Below the pieces are notes generated by a model. It saw only the letters and a list, made by a program, of their open reading frames with translations. It ran no database searches and was not told the DNA's origin. From contig NZ_LMJJ01000042.1 of NCBI RefSeq assembly GCF_001429285.1, forward strand, positions 124,001 to 188,000: a stretch of 64,000 bases of DNA. The letters are read 5' to 3'. A program made the translations under genes and the position numbers. The DNA comes from Ensifer sp. Root278. Its GTDB lineage: Bacteria; Pseudomonadota; Alphaproteobacteria; Rhizobiales; Rhizobiaceae. This document shows positions 55,305 through 62,572 of this stretch, one piece after another (position 1 is the stretch's first letter; each line of letters opens with the position of its first letter).

Positions 55305-57131
55305 ATGAGCATTCGTAACATCGCGATTATCGCGCACGTTGACCATGGGAAAACGACCCTTGTTGACGAGCTCCTGAAGCAGTCGGGCTCGTTCCGCGAA
55401 AACCAGCGCGTTGCCGAACGCGTCATGGACTCCAACGACATCGAAAAAGAGCGCGGCATCACCATTCTTGCCAAGGCGACCTCGGTCGAGTGGAAGGGCG
55501 TGCGCATCAACATCGTCGACACCCCCGGCCACGCCGACTTCGGCGGTGAAGTCGAGCGCATCCTGTCGATGGTGGATGGTGCCATCGTTCTCGTCGACGC
55601 TTCCGAAGGCCCGATGCCGCAGACGAAGTTCGTCGTCGGCAAGGCGCTGAAGGTCGGCCTGAAGCCGATCGTCGCGATCAACAAGATCGACCGTCCGGAT
55701 GGTCGCCACGAAGAAGTCATCAACGAAGTCTTCGACCTCTTCGCCAACCTCGACGCCTCCGACGAGCAGCTCGACTTCCCGATCCTCTACGGTTCGGGCC
55801 GCGATGGCTGGATGAACGTCGCCCCGGAAGGTCCGAAGGACCAGGGCATGGCGCCGCTGCTCGATCTCGTGCTGAAGCACGTTCCCGAGCCGACGGTTGC
55901 CGAAGGCCCGTTCCGCATGATCGGCACGATCCTCGAAGCCAACCCCTTCCTCGGCCGCATCATCACCGGCCGCGTTCATTCGGGTTCGCTGAAGCCGAAC
56001 CAGGCCGTCAAGGTTCTGGGCCAGGACGGCAAGCTGCTGGAAAATGGCCGTATCTCGAAGATCCTCGCCTTCCGCGGCATCGAGCGTCAGCCGATCGAAG
56101 AAGCGCATGCCGGTGACATCGTTGCGATCGCCGGTCTCACCAAGGGCACCGTCGCCGACACGTTCTGTGATCCGTCCGTTGCCGAAGCGCTGACCGCCCA
56201 GCCGATCGACCCGCCGACCGTCACCATGTCGTTCATCGTCAACGACAGCCCGCTTGCCGGCACCGAAGGCGACAAGGTCACCAGCCGCGTCATCCGCGAC
56301 CGCCTGTTCAAGGAAGCCGAAGGCAACGTTGCGCTGAAGATCGAAGAATCCTCCGAGAAGGATTCGTTCTTCGTGTCCGGCCGCGGCGAACTGCAGCTCG
56401 CCGTTCTGATCGAAACCATGCGCCGCGAAGGCTTCGAGCTTGCCGTGTCGCGTCCGCGCGTCGTCATGCACAAGGACGACAACGGCCAGATGCTCGAGCC
56501 GATCGAAGAAGTCGTCATCGACGTTGACGAAGAGCATTCCGGCGTCGTCGTGCAGAAGATGTCGGAGCGCAAGGCCGAGATGGTCGAGCTGCGTCCGTCC
56601 GGCGGCAACCGCGTCCGCCTGGTGTTCTTCGCTCCGACCCGCGGCCTCATCGGCTACCAGTCGGAACTTCTGACCGACACCCGCGGCACGGCGATCATGA
56701 ACCGCCTGTTCCACGCCTACCAGCCTTACAAGGGCGAGATCGGTGGCCGCGTCAACGGCGTTCTCTTGTCGAACGATGCCGGTGAATCGGTTGCCTATGC
56801 GATGTTCAACCTGGAAGACCGCGGCCCGATGATCATCGATGCTGGCGAGAAGGTCTATGCCGGCATGATCATCGGCATCCACACCCGCGACAACGATCTG
56901 GAAGTGAACGTGCTGAAGGGCAAGAAGCTCACCAACATGCGCGCCGCCGGCAAGGACGAAGCCGTTCGCCTGACGCCGCCGATCCGCATGACGCTGGAGC
57001 GCGCGCTCTCCTGGATCCAGGACGACGAGCTCGTCGAAGTGACGCCGAAGTCGATCCGTCTGCGCAAGATGCATCTCGACCCGAACGACCGCAAGCGCTT
57101 CGAAAAGGCCCGCACTGCCGGCGCGGCTTAA
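55305..57131 (+). CDS. typA: GTP-binding protein TypA/BipA
   Basis: This translational GTPase of the EF-G superfamily is needed for ribosome assembly and stress or cold adaptation. The 608-residue protein begins MSIRNIAIIAHVDHGKTTLV (G1), with RGITILAK (G2), DTPGHADFGGEVER (G3) and NKIDRPDGR (G4). Domains II, III and V follow, with the BipA-specific C-terminal region ending RKRFEKARTAGAA. The ATG follows GAGACGAAAA. It is monocistronic, with a strong terminator. Confidence 0.97.
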   Translation: MSIRNIAIIAHVDHGKTTLVDELLKQSGSFRENQRVAERVMDSNDIEKERGITILAKATSVEWKGVRINIVDTPGHADFGGEVERILSMVDGAIVLVDASEGPMPQTKFVVGKALKVGLKPIVAINKIDRPDGRHEEVINEVFDLFANLDASDEQLDFPILYGSGRDGWMNVAPEGPKDQGMAPLLDLVLKHVPEPTVAEGPFRMIGTILEANPFLGRIITGRVHSGSLKPNQAVKVLGQDGKLLENGRISKILAFRGIERQPIEEAHAGDIVAIAGLTKGTVADTFCDPSVAEALTAQPIDPPTVTMSFIVNDSPLAGTEGDKVTSRVIRDRLFKEAEGNVALKIEESSEKDSFFVSGRGELQLAVLIETMRREGFELAVSRPRVVMHKDDNGQMLEPIEEVVIDVDEEHSGVVVQKMSERKAEMVELRPSGGNRVRLVFFAPTRGLIGYQSELLTDTRGTAIMNRLFHAYQPYKGEIGGRVNGVLLSNDAGESVAYAMFNLEDRGPMIIDAGEKVYAGMIIGIHTRDNDLEVNVLKGKKLTNMRAAGKDEAVRLTPPIRMTLERALSWIQDDELVEVTPKSIRLRKMHLDPNDRKRFEKARTAGAA

Positions 57132-57153
57132 GCTTCTGACATTACCGAGCCTG

Positions 57154-57184
57154 AAAAAACCCCGGAGCGATCCGGGGTTTTTTG
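57154..57184 (+). terminator. Intrinsic terminator after typA
   Basis: AACCCCGGA-GCGA-TCCGGGGTT followed by a run of Ts, 26 bases after the typA stop. It is a strong rho-independent terminator. Confidence 0.93.
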
Positions 57185-57220
57185 CTGTGTGTGCCACGGA
57201 TGGGCGACTTGCGGATAAAG

Positions 57221-57235
57221 TTAAAAAGGCGTTAA
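57221..57235. promoter_or_regulatory. CtrA-type box TTAA-N7-TTAA upstream of a GNAT gene
   Basis: TTAAAAAGGCGTTAA is an exact full-site match, 98-112 bases before the GNAT start. Two more GTTAA half-sites follow within 50 bases. This may put the GNAT gene under cell-cycle control. Confidence 0.45.
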
Positions 57236-57333
57236 CCTTCCATAGGGTGCCGTTAAAGTTGCCTGTGGGTTAACGCTGGCCGGCAACCGGGCGGGATTCC
57301 TGTTCGCCTTGTGTGCGTTTAGAGTCGCGAGTC

Positions 57334-57840
57334 ATGAAGACTGTTTCGATAGAGATTCGGCCCGGAGAGCCGCAGGAAGCGTCGGCAATTGCCGATGTGC
57401 ACCGCGTTTCGTGGCTGCAAGCCTATGGCGGTCTCATCCCCCACCGTCCCCTGGTTCAGATGGTCAACCGCCGCGACGAGGTCTGGTGGCGCAAGGCGAC
57501 GCGCGGGCCTGCCACGCTGCTCGTCGTCGACGTGGCCGGAACCATTGCCGGTTACGCCACGCTCGGCCTCAGCCGCGCCAAGGCCCTGCCGCAGGAGGGC
57601 GAGATCTACGAGATCTATCTCCGGCCGGAATATCAGGGCATCGGTCTCGGGCGCATTCTCTTCGGCGAAGCCAAGAGCCTGTTGCGTTCGCTCGGCTGCC
57701 GCGGCCTCGTCGTCTGGTGCCTCGAGGATAGCGAACACGCCTACCAGTTCTTCCAGGGCGCCGGCGGCACGGATATCGCCGAAGGCATGGAAGATTTCGG
57801 CGACAAGCACCTGAAGAAGGTCGGCTTCGCCTGGAACTAG
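57334..57840 (+). CDS. GNAT-family N-acetyltransferase
   Basis: The 168-residue protein has a typical GNAT fold: IRPGEPQEASAIADVHRVSWLQAYGG, EIYEIYLRPEYQGIGLGRILFGEAK (acetyl-CoA loop QGIGLG) and LGCRGLVVWCLEDSEHAYQFFQGAGG. The acceptor is unknown. The ATG of MKTVSIEI is used; a GTG seven codons upstream is less likely. It is a single gene with a possible CtrA box upstream and a hairpin repeat about 60 bases downstream. Confidence 0.9.
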   Translation: MKTVSIEIRPGEPQEASAIADVHRVSWLQAYGGLIPHRPLVQMVNRRDEVWWRKATRGPATLLVVDVAGTIAGYATLGLSRAKALPQEGEIYEIYLRPEYQGIGLGRILFGEAKSLLRSLGCRGLVVWCLEDSEHAYQFFQGAGGTDIAEGMEDFGDKHLKKVGFAWN

Positions 57841-57889
57841 AGCATCCCGCTCTCAAGTGGAATCACTGGAGGCGGAAAGATGCTCTAGA

Positions 57890-57942
57890 ATCAAAGTGCT
57901 AGAGCGTCCTTTGTGCGTTCATTTGAACGCACGGCGCTCTAG
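57890..57942. repeat. Interspersed hairpin repeat with nested stems
   Basis: TCAAAGTGCTAGAGCG leads into an outer stem CTAGAGCG/CGCTCTAG and an inner stem GTGCGTTC/GAACGCAC with loop ATTT. Two related copies lie near 33.7 kb and a half copy near 16.8 kb. The element stands between two convergent genes and may stop or stabilise their transcripts. Confidence 0.65.
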
Positions 57943-57971
57943 GCTTTCCCGCTTCCGCTTGAGATCAGCCG

Positions 57972-58574
57972 CTATTCCGGCAGTTCGTTGCGCGGTGCGC
58001 TTGCCTTGTCGCCTTGCGTGCCATGGTAGACCGCCTTGTCGACGCCACAGCGGAAGGTCGGCGCCACCTCGTCGGCGATCTTGCGGGCGAGCGCGTTGGG
58101 ATCGGGATTGGCGAGCGCATCGACATAGCCGGCGACGCAGCCCTTGCCGTCGTCCTTCTGGGCTACCGTGGAGACGACGAGAACCTGCCCTTCAAGCGCC
58201 GGTGCCGATGCTCCCGTCGCCGGGTCGGGGTTCTCGATGAACCAGCGCAGGATCGTCGCGACCGGGGTGCCGCCTTTGACAATGCGCCATTCCACTGTGG
58301 CGCCGGCGTGGTTGAAGGGGATGAAGGTTTCGAACGCCTCGTTGCGGTAGCGCTCGTTGAGGTGACCGAAGGAGAAGCTCTGGCGGATATCCATCTCCTT
58401 GAAATGAGCCGGATAATCGCCATGGCCCGGGCAGGTCATCAGGGAGTACCTGCCCGGCTCCTCTTTAATCGTCTTGCACTTTTCGCGGCTGACGTTGACA
58501 TAGACGCTCTCATTGGCCACCGCGGGTCCGGCGGACAACAGGACCAGCGACAGGCATGCAACCTTTCCGTTCAT
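57972..58574 (-). CDS. Exported hypothetical protein
   Basis: The 200-residue protein has a clear signal peptide (MNGKVACLSLVLLSAGPAVA-NE) and a mature part of about 180 residues with four Cys (KCKTI, MTCPG, KGCVAG, FRCGVD), which could form two disulphides in the periplasm. Other features are SFSFGHLNERYRNEAFETF and ATVEWRIVKGGTPVATILRWF. I do not recognise a named family, though similar proteins are common in Rhizobiales. It is divergent from ppa. Confidence 0.75.
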   Translation of the reverse strand: MNGKVACLSLVLLSAGPAVANESVYVNVSREKCKTIKEEPGRYSLMTCPGHGDYPAHFKEMDIRQSFSFGHLNERYRNEAFETFIPFNHAGATVEWRIVKGGTPVATILRWFIENPDPATGASAPALEGQVLVVSTVAQKDDGKGCVAGYVDALANPDPNALARKIADEVAPTFRCGVDKAVYHGTQGDKASAPRNELPE

Positions 58575-58735
58575 CGTGATCTCCCTCGAACGAGATTTTG
58601 ACGATCATGCGGGTCGTTCGGTGATGACAAAACGACCGGTTGAATCTGCATTTCGGACGAAAGTTATGTTGCATCGCGGCATGTTTCCCTTTATCCGACG
58701 GGGCAAACTTCTCAAACTGACCCTGGAGTAGATCC

Positions 58736-59269
58736 ATGCGCATCGACGCGATTTCCATCGGAAAGAATCCACCAGAAGATGTCAACGTCATCGTTGAAGT
58801 TCCCGTCGGCGGCCATCCGATCAAGTACGAGATGGACAAGGAAGCCGGCACGCTGGTCGTCGACCGCTTCCTCTACACGCCGATGACCTATCCGGGTAAC
58901 TACGGCTTTGTGCCGCACACGCTCTCGGACGACGGCGATCCGATCGACGTTCTGATCTGCAACACCCGCCCGCTCGTTCCGGGCTGCGTCATCAATGTCC
59001 GCCCGATCGGCGTGATGATGATGGAAGACAATTCCGGCCAGGACGAAAAGATCATCGCGGTTCCGTCGGCTCACCTGACGCAGCGCTACGACAAGGTGCA
59101 CGAATACACCGACCTGCCGGAAATCACGCTCAAGCAGATCGAGCACTTCTTCGAGCACTACAAGGATCTGGAGCCCGGCAAGTGGGTGAAGATTTTTGGT
59201 TGGAAGGATGCTTCCGTCGCAAGGCAGCTGATCAAGGAAGCCGTCGAGCGCGCCAAGGGCGCCAAGTAA
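58736..59269 (+). CDS. ppa: Inorganic pyrophosphatase
   Basis: This family I soluble pyrophosphatase hydrolyses PPi and drives biosynthesis. The 177-residue product has [20 protein letters not shown], the metal motif [13 protein letters not shown] and [19 protein letters not shown] lies 6 bases before the ATG. Its terminator is placed beyond the 2-base gap to the convergent DUF167 gene, inside that coding sequence. Confidence 0.97.
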   Translation: MRIDAISIGKNPPEDVNVIVEVPVGGHPIKYEMDKEAGTLVVDRFLYTPMTYPGNYGFVPHTLSDDGDPIDVLICNTRPLVPGCVINVRPIGVMMMEDNSGQDEKIIAVPSAHLTQRYDKVHEYTDLPEITLKQIEHFFEHYKDLEPGKWVKIFGWKDASVARQLIKEAVERAKGAK

Positions 59270-59271
59270 GT

Positions 59272-59589
59272 TTACTTGCCGACCAACTGTGCAAGTCGCT
59301 CTATCAAATCCTCCGGGTCGCCATCGATCCGGAGGATTTTTTTGCGCTGCGTTTCGCCTGAGATGAGGGAAAGCTTGCTCTTGGCAAGCCCGAGCTTCTT
59401 CGAAAGAAAGGCAATCAGCGCCTGGTTGGCCTTGCCTTTTTCCGGAACCGCGCTGACGCGCACTTTCAAATGTTCTTCCCCGTCGGCAGCCGCTTCCAAG
59501 CCATCAATGGCATCGCGGCCGCCGTTCGGCGTCAAGCGTACCGTCAGGCGAACGTGGTCGCCATGCGCGGTGAAGGCCGGATTGGCCAT
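59272..59589 (-). CDS. DUF167 (YggU-like) protein
   Basis: The 105-residue protein shows the DUF167 pattern: HVRLTVRLTPNGGRDAIDGL, LKVRVSAVPEKGKANQALIAFLSKKLGLAKSKLSLISGETQRKKIL. Its function is unknown. The stop is 2 bases from the convergent ppa stop. Its ATG is 2 bases after the yggT stop, so both genes are in one transcript, the usual yggT-yggU pair. Part of its 3' coding region is also a plus-strand terminator. Confidence 0.92.
   Translation of the reverse strand: MANPAFTAHGDHVRLTVRLTPNGGRDAIDGLEAAADGEEHLKVRVSAVPEKGKANQALIAFLSKKLGLAKSKLSLISGETQRKKILRIDGDPEDLIERLAQLVGK
59307..59343 (+). terminator. ppa terminator inside the antisense DUF167 gene
   Basis: AATCCTCCGG and CCGGAGGATT form a 10-bp perfect stem followed by TTTTTTT, 37 bases after the ppa stop. 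The whole hairpin is within the last 25 codons of the opposite-strand DUF167 gene (residues around LRIDGDPEDLIE), so the sequence serves both roles. Confidence 0.88.
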
Positions 59590-59591
59590 CG

Positions 59592-59885
59592 TCAGCCAAG
59601 CAGCGCCTGCGCGACCGTCGTGTTCAGGAAGAGCTGGATGAAATAGAGGATCACCAGCACCACCAGGGGCGACAGGTCCACGCCGCCCATGTCGGGCAGC
59701 ACGCGGCGGATCGGGCGATAGAGCGGCTCCGTCAGCTGATAGAGCGAGCGGCCGATCATGTTGATCGCCTGGTTGTTCACGTTGATGACGTTGAACGCGT
59801 AGAGCCAGGAAAAGATGGCCGACGCGATGACCAGAAACCACGCGATGTTGATGATGAAGTTCAAGGTGCCGATGACAGCAAGCAT
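59592..59885 (-). CDS. YggT-family membrane protein
   Basis: The 97-residue inner-membrane protein has two helices around a conserved amphipathic part: WFLVIASAIFSWLYAFNVIN and DLSPLVVLVILYFIQLFL, joined by YQLTEPLYRPIRRVLPDMGG, the YggT signature. The family is linked to osmotic or division-site functions. I prefer the ATG of MLAVIGTLN because GGAG lies 6 bases before it; an upstream ATG would add 10 residues. It is coupled to the DUF167 gene. Confidence 0.9.
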   Translation of the reverse strand: MLAVIGTLNFIINIAWFLVIASAIFSWLYAFNVINVNNQAINMIGRSLYQLTEPLYRPIRRVLPDMGGVDLSPLVVLVILYFIQLFLNTTVAQALLG

Positions 59886-60019
59886 GCCGGTCTCCAAATC
59901 GTTATTGACAGACATGTAGACATTGAGACCTAAACGAGCAAGTACGCCGGTTTATCGGGCGCGATCATGTTTAACATGGGACCGCACGATAACCGAGCCT
60001 CAGCAGGAGCCCCTTCCGC

Positions 60020-61261
60020 ATGTCCGCCGTTCATGCCTCGCATCGTTTTGCCGCCTTTCGGCATGTCGGCTATCGCCGCTATTTCTTCTCGCGCTTCCTG
60101 GCGTACTTCGCGATCCAGATCATTTCTGTCGCAGTCGGCTGGCAGATCTATGACCTTACGCGTGACCCGTTCGATCTCGGCCTGATCGGCCTCTTCCAGT
60201 TTCTGCCGTCACTGGTGCTGATCCTCGTCACTGGCGCGGCTGCGGACCGCTACAACCGGCGCATGATCATGGGGATCTGCATGGTCATCAGCACGCTCTG
60301 CGCGACGGCATTGCTGCTTCTGACGGTATCCGGATTGTTTTCACCCTGGCCGGTCTATGCGATCCTGGTCGTCTTCGGCATCGAACGCGCCTTCCTGGCG
60401 CCCGCGTCCCAGTCACTGGCGCCCAATCTCGTGCCGCCCGAAGATCTGCCCAATGCGATCGCCTGGAATTCGACGTCCTGGCAGACGGCGATGATCGTTG
60501 GCCCCGTTGCCGGCGGCTTGATCTATGCGCTCGGCGCCGTCGTTCCCTATGCCGTCGGCGTCTGCTTCTTCCTGGCATCCGCGCTCATGGTCTTTGCCAT
60601 CCCGAAGCCCGCGACCCGCACGCAAGCCTCCGCCCAGAGCTGGGAGACGATCACCGCCGGTTTCCGCTACATCAAGGCCGAAAAGGTGGTTCTGGGCGCG
60701 ATATCGCTCGATCTCTTCGCGGTACTGCTCGGCGGCGCGGTCGCACTGATGCCGGTCTTTGCCCGCGACATCCTCGATCTCGGTCCTTGGGGTCTCGGCC
60801 TCTTGCGCGCCGCTCCGGGTATCGGTGCCGTCAGTATGGCGGTCTGGCTCGCGGCGCATCCGATCCGCCACCGCGCCGGTTTCTACATGTTCACCGGTGT
60901 CGCGCTCTTCGGGCTCGGTACCGTTGTCTTCGGTCTTTCGGCGACGCCGTGGATCTCGATCGCCGCGCTCGTCGTCATGGGCGCTGCCGATATGATCTCG
61001 GTTTATGTGCGCGAAATCCTGATCACGCTCTGGACGCCGGACGAGCTGCGCGGCCGGGTCAACGCCGTCAACATGGTCTTCATCGGCGCGTCGAACGAAC
61101 TTGGCGAGTTTCGCGCCGGCATGATGGCATCCGGCTTCGGCGCCGTCTTTGCGGTGGTCTTCGGCGGCATGGGCACGTTGCTCGTGTCAGGGCTCTGGGC
61201 GCTCGGCTTCCCGCAATTGCGCAAGATCGACACGCTCGACGTGCCCGACCACCACAAGTAG
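60020..61261 (+). CDS. MFS transporter (EntS-like)
   Basis: The 413-residue protein has twelve predicted membrane segments and the major-facilitator loop motif between helices 2 and 3 (TGAAADRYNRRMIMGICMV). FSRFLAYFAIQIISVAVGWQIYDLTRDPFDLGLIGLFQFLPS and NAIAWNSTSWQTAMIVGPVAGG place it in the DHA3/EntS subgroup, which exports siderophores or drugs. No siderophore genes flank it here, so the substrate is open. It ends convergent with a GATase gene. Confidence 0.88.
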   Translation: MSAVHASHRFAAFRHVGYRRYFFSRFLAYFAIQIISVAVGWQIYDLTRDPFDLGLIGLFQFLPSLVLILVTGAAADRYNRRMIMGICMVISTLCATALLLLTVSGLFSPWPVYAILVVFGIERAFLAPASQSLAPNLVPPEDLPNAIAWNSTSWQTAMIVGPVAGGLIYALGAVVPYAVGVCFFLASALMVFAIPKPATRTQASAQSWETITAGFRYIKAEKVVLGAISLDLFAVLLGGAVALMPVFARDILDLGPWGLGLLRAAPGIGAVSMAVWLAAHPIRHRAGFYMFTGVALFGLGTVVFGLSATPWISIAALVVMGAADMISVYVREILITLWTPDELRGRVNAVNMVFIGASNELGEFRAGMMASGFGAVFAVVFGGMGTLLVSGLWALGFPQLRKIDTLDVPDHHK

Positions 61262-61321
61262 GCGGGCTGCGCGTCGTCAGGCTGCTCCTTTGAGCCAGGC
61301 AATTCCGGACGGAAAACCGCT

Positions 61322-62062
61322 CTACACTTTTCCTGGAATTGCTTCCGGCCGCTCATCGCGCAGGAAGATCAGTTCCAGGAAGTTTTCCATCCAGGTGCGC
61401 AGCGGTCCGTCGTGCTGCATGCGGCCGTCGAGATGCGCCTTGCCCACCTGGGCGCCCGGCATCTCGAACCGGTGCGCGCCGTGCACGACCCAGCGGTGCA
61501 TCATCGCGCGTGTCAGCTCGCCGTGGAACTGAATGCCCCAGGCATTGTCGCCATAGCGGAAGGCTTGGTTGGGGTAGGTGTTACCGGTTGCGAGCAACTC
61601 GGCCCCGGCAGGCAGGTCGAAACCTTCGCGGTGGAAATGGTAGACCATGTCAGGCCAGTCCATCAGCGCCTTGCCGGCATCGGTTGCGATCAGCGGATAC
61701 CAGCCGATCTCGGTCATGCCTTCGTGATGCGGCGCCACGGAGCCGCCGAGATTGCGCGCCAGCATCTGCGCGCCGAGGCAGATGCCGAGATAGGGCTTGT
61801 TCTCCTTGAGCGGCACGGACAGCCAGTCGATCTCGCGGCGGACAAACTCTTCCTCGTCATTGGCGCTCATCGGACCGCCAAAAATGATCGTGCCGCTATG
61901 ATGCTCCAGGGTCGGCGGCAGGTCATCGCCAAGGGCCGGCCGGCGGATGTCGAGCCGAAAGCCCTTCTGCTCCAGAATCTGGCCGACACGGCCGGCACTC
62001 GACCGCTCCTGATGCAGGATGATCAAGACTGGTTTTCGCGCGCTTGTGTCCGGCATCGGCAT
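61322..62062 (-). CDS. Class I glutamine amidotransferase-like protein
   Basis: The 246-residue protein has a stand-alone class I GATase fold, with nucleophile Cys in YLGICLGAQMLARNLGG and His in WGIQFHGELTRAMMHRW. The early oxyanion-strand segment TIIFGGPMSAND is also present. It lacks a synthetase domain. Such GuaA-like proteins may be gamma-glutamyl hydrolases or act with an unknown partner. It is one base after the TerB-like stop and probably co-transcribed. Confidence 0.88.
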   Translation of the reverse strand: MPMPDTSARKPVLIILHQERSSAGRVGQILEQKGFRLDIRRPALGDDLPPTLEHHSGTIIFGGPMSANDEEEFVRREIDWLSVPLKENKPYLGICLGAQMLARNLGGSVAPHHEGMTEIGWYPLIATDAGKALMDWPDMVYHFHREGFDLPAGAELLATGNTYPNQAFRYGDNAWGIQFHGELTRAMMHRWVVHGAHRFEMPGAQVGKAHLDGRMQHDGPLRTWMENFLELIFLRDERPEAIPGKV

Positions 62063-62063
62063 T

Positions 62064-62546
62064 TCAGGTTTCCTGTTGCGGCTCGGCGTCCTCGACGGTG
62101 TCGCTTCTCGCTGCGGCCTCCTGCCGCTGCAACACCCGGTCGCGCCCGGAGACGGCGAGCAGATCGGCGATGCGCCAGATCACGTGGTCTTCCATTTCGC
62201 TGCGTTTGCCGTCGGCATAGACGATATCCCAGAGCATGCCGACGAGTTCGATGCGCTGTTCCTCCGAGAGGTGGCGCTTGAGCTCGGCGGTGAACTGGTA
62301 GTAATCGATCGCCTCGCTTTCGGCAGTCTTGCCCGCTTCGATCAGCGCGGCAAGCGAGGCATCGTCGAGCTTGTAGTGTTGCTTGATGACCGATCGCATC
62401 TTGCGCCGTTCGGACGCAAGGATCCGGCCGTCGGCTTCCATGACCTGGAAACAGAGGGCGATGACCGCCACGCGTGGATCGCCGTGCTCTATCCGCGTCG
62501 CCGGGCCGGTCAGGCCGTCGAGAAACGTCCGTAAGCGTTCAAACAT
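62064..62546 (-). CDS. TerB-like (DjlA-type) tellurite-resistance domain protein
   Basis: The 160-residue protein has a TerB helical domain: VAVIALCFQVMEADGRILASERRKMRSVIKQHYKL and LVGMLWDIVYADGKRSEMEDHVIWRIADLL, with the paired acidic ADG sites that may bind metal. There is no membrane segment. The ATG of MFERLRTFL is used; a GTG four codons earlier is also possible. It lies just after hemY in the same direction. Direct evidence for tellurite resistance is lacking. Confidence 0.85.
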   Translation of the reverse strand: MFERLRTFLDGLTGPATRIEHGDPRVAVIALCFQVMEADGRILASERRKMRSVIKQHYKLDDASLAALIEAGKTAESEAIDYYQFTAELKRHLSEEQRIELVGMLWDIVYADGKRSEMEDHVIWRIADLLAVSGRDRVLQRQEAAARSDTVEDAEPQQET

Positions 62547-62572
62547 GTATTCTGCCACAGCCCCTTGAGAGT

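Noticed and set aside
55284-57197. Long minus-strand frame opposite typA
   Set aside because: Antisense shadow of a highly conserved GTPase gene.
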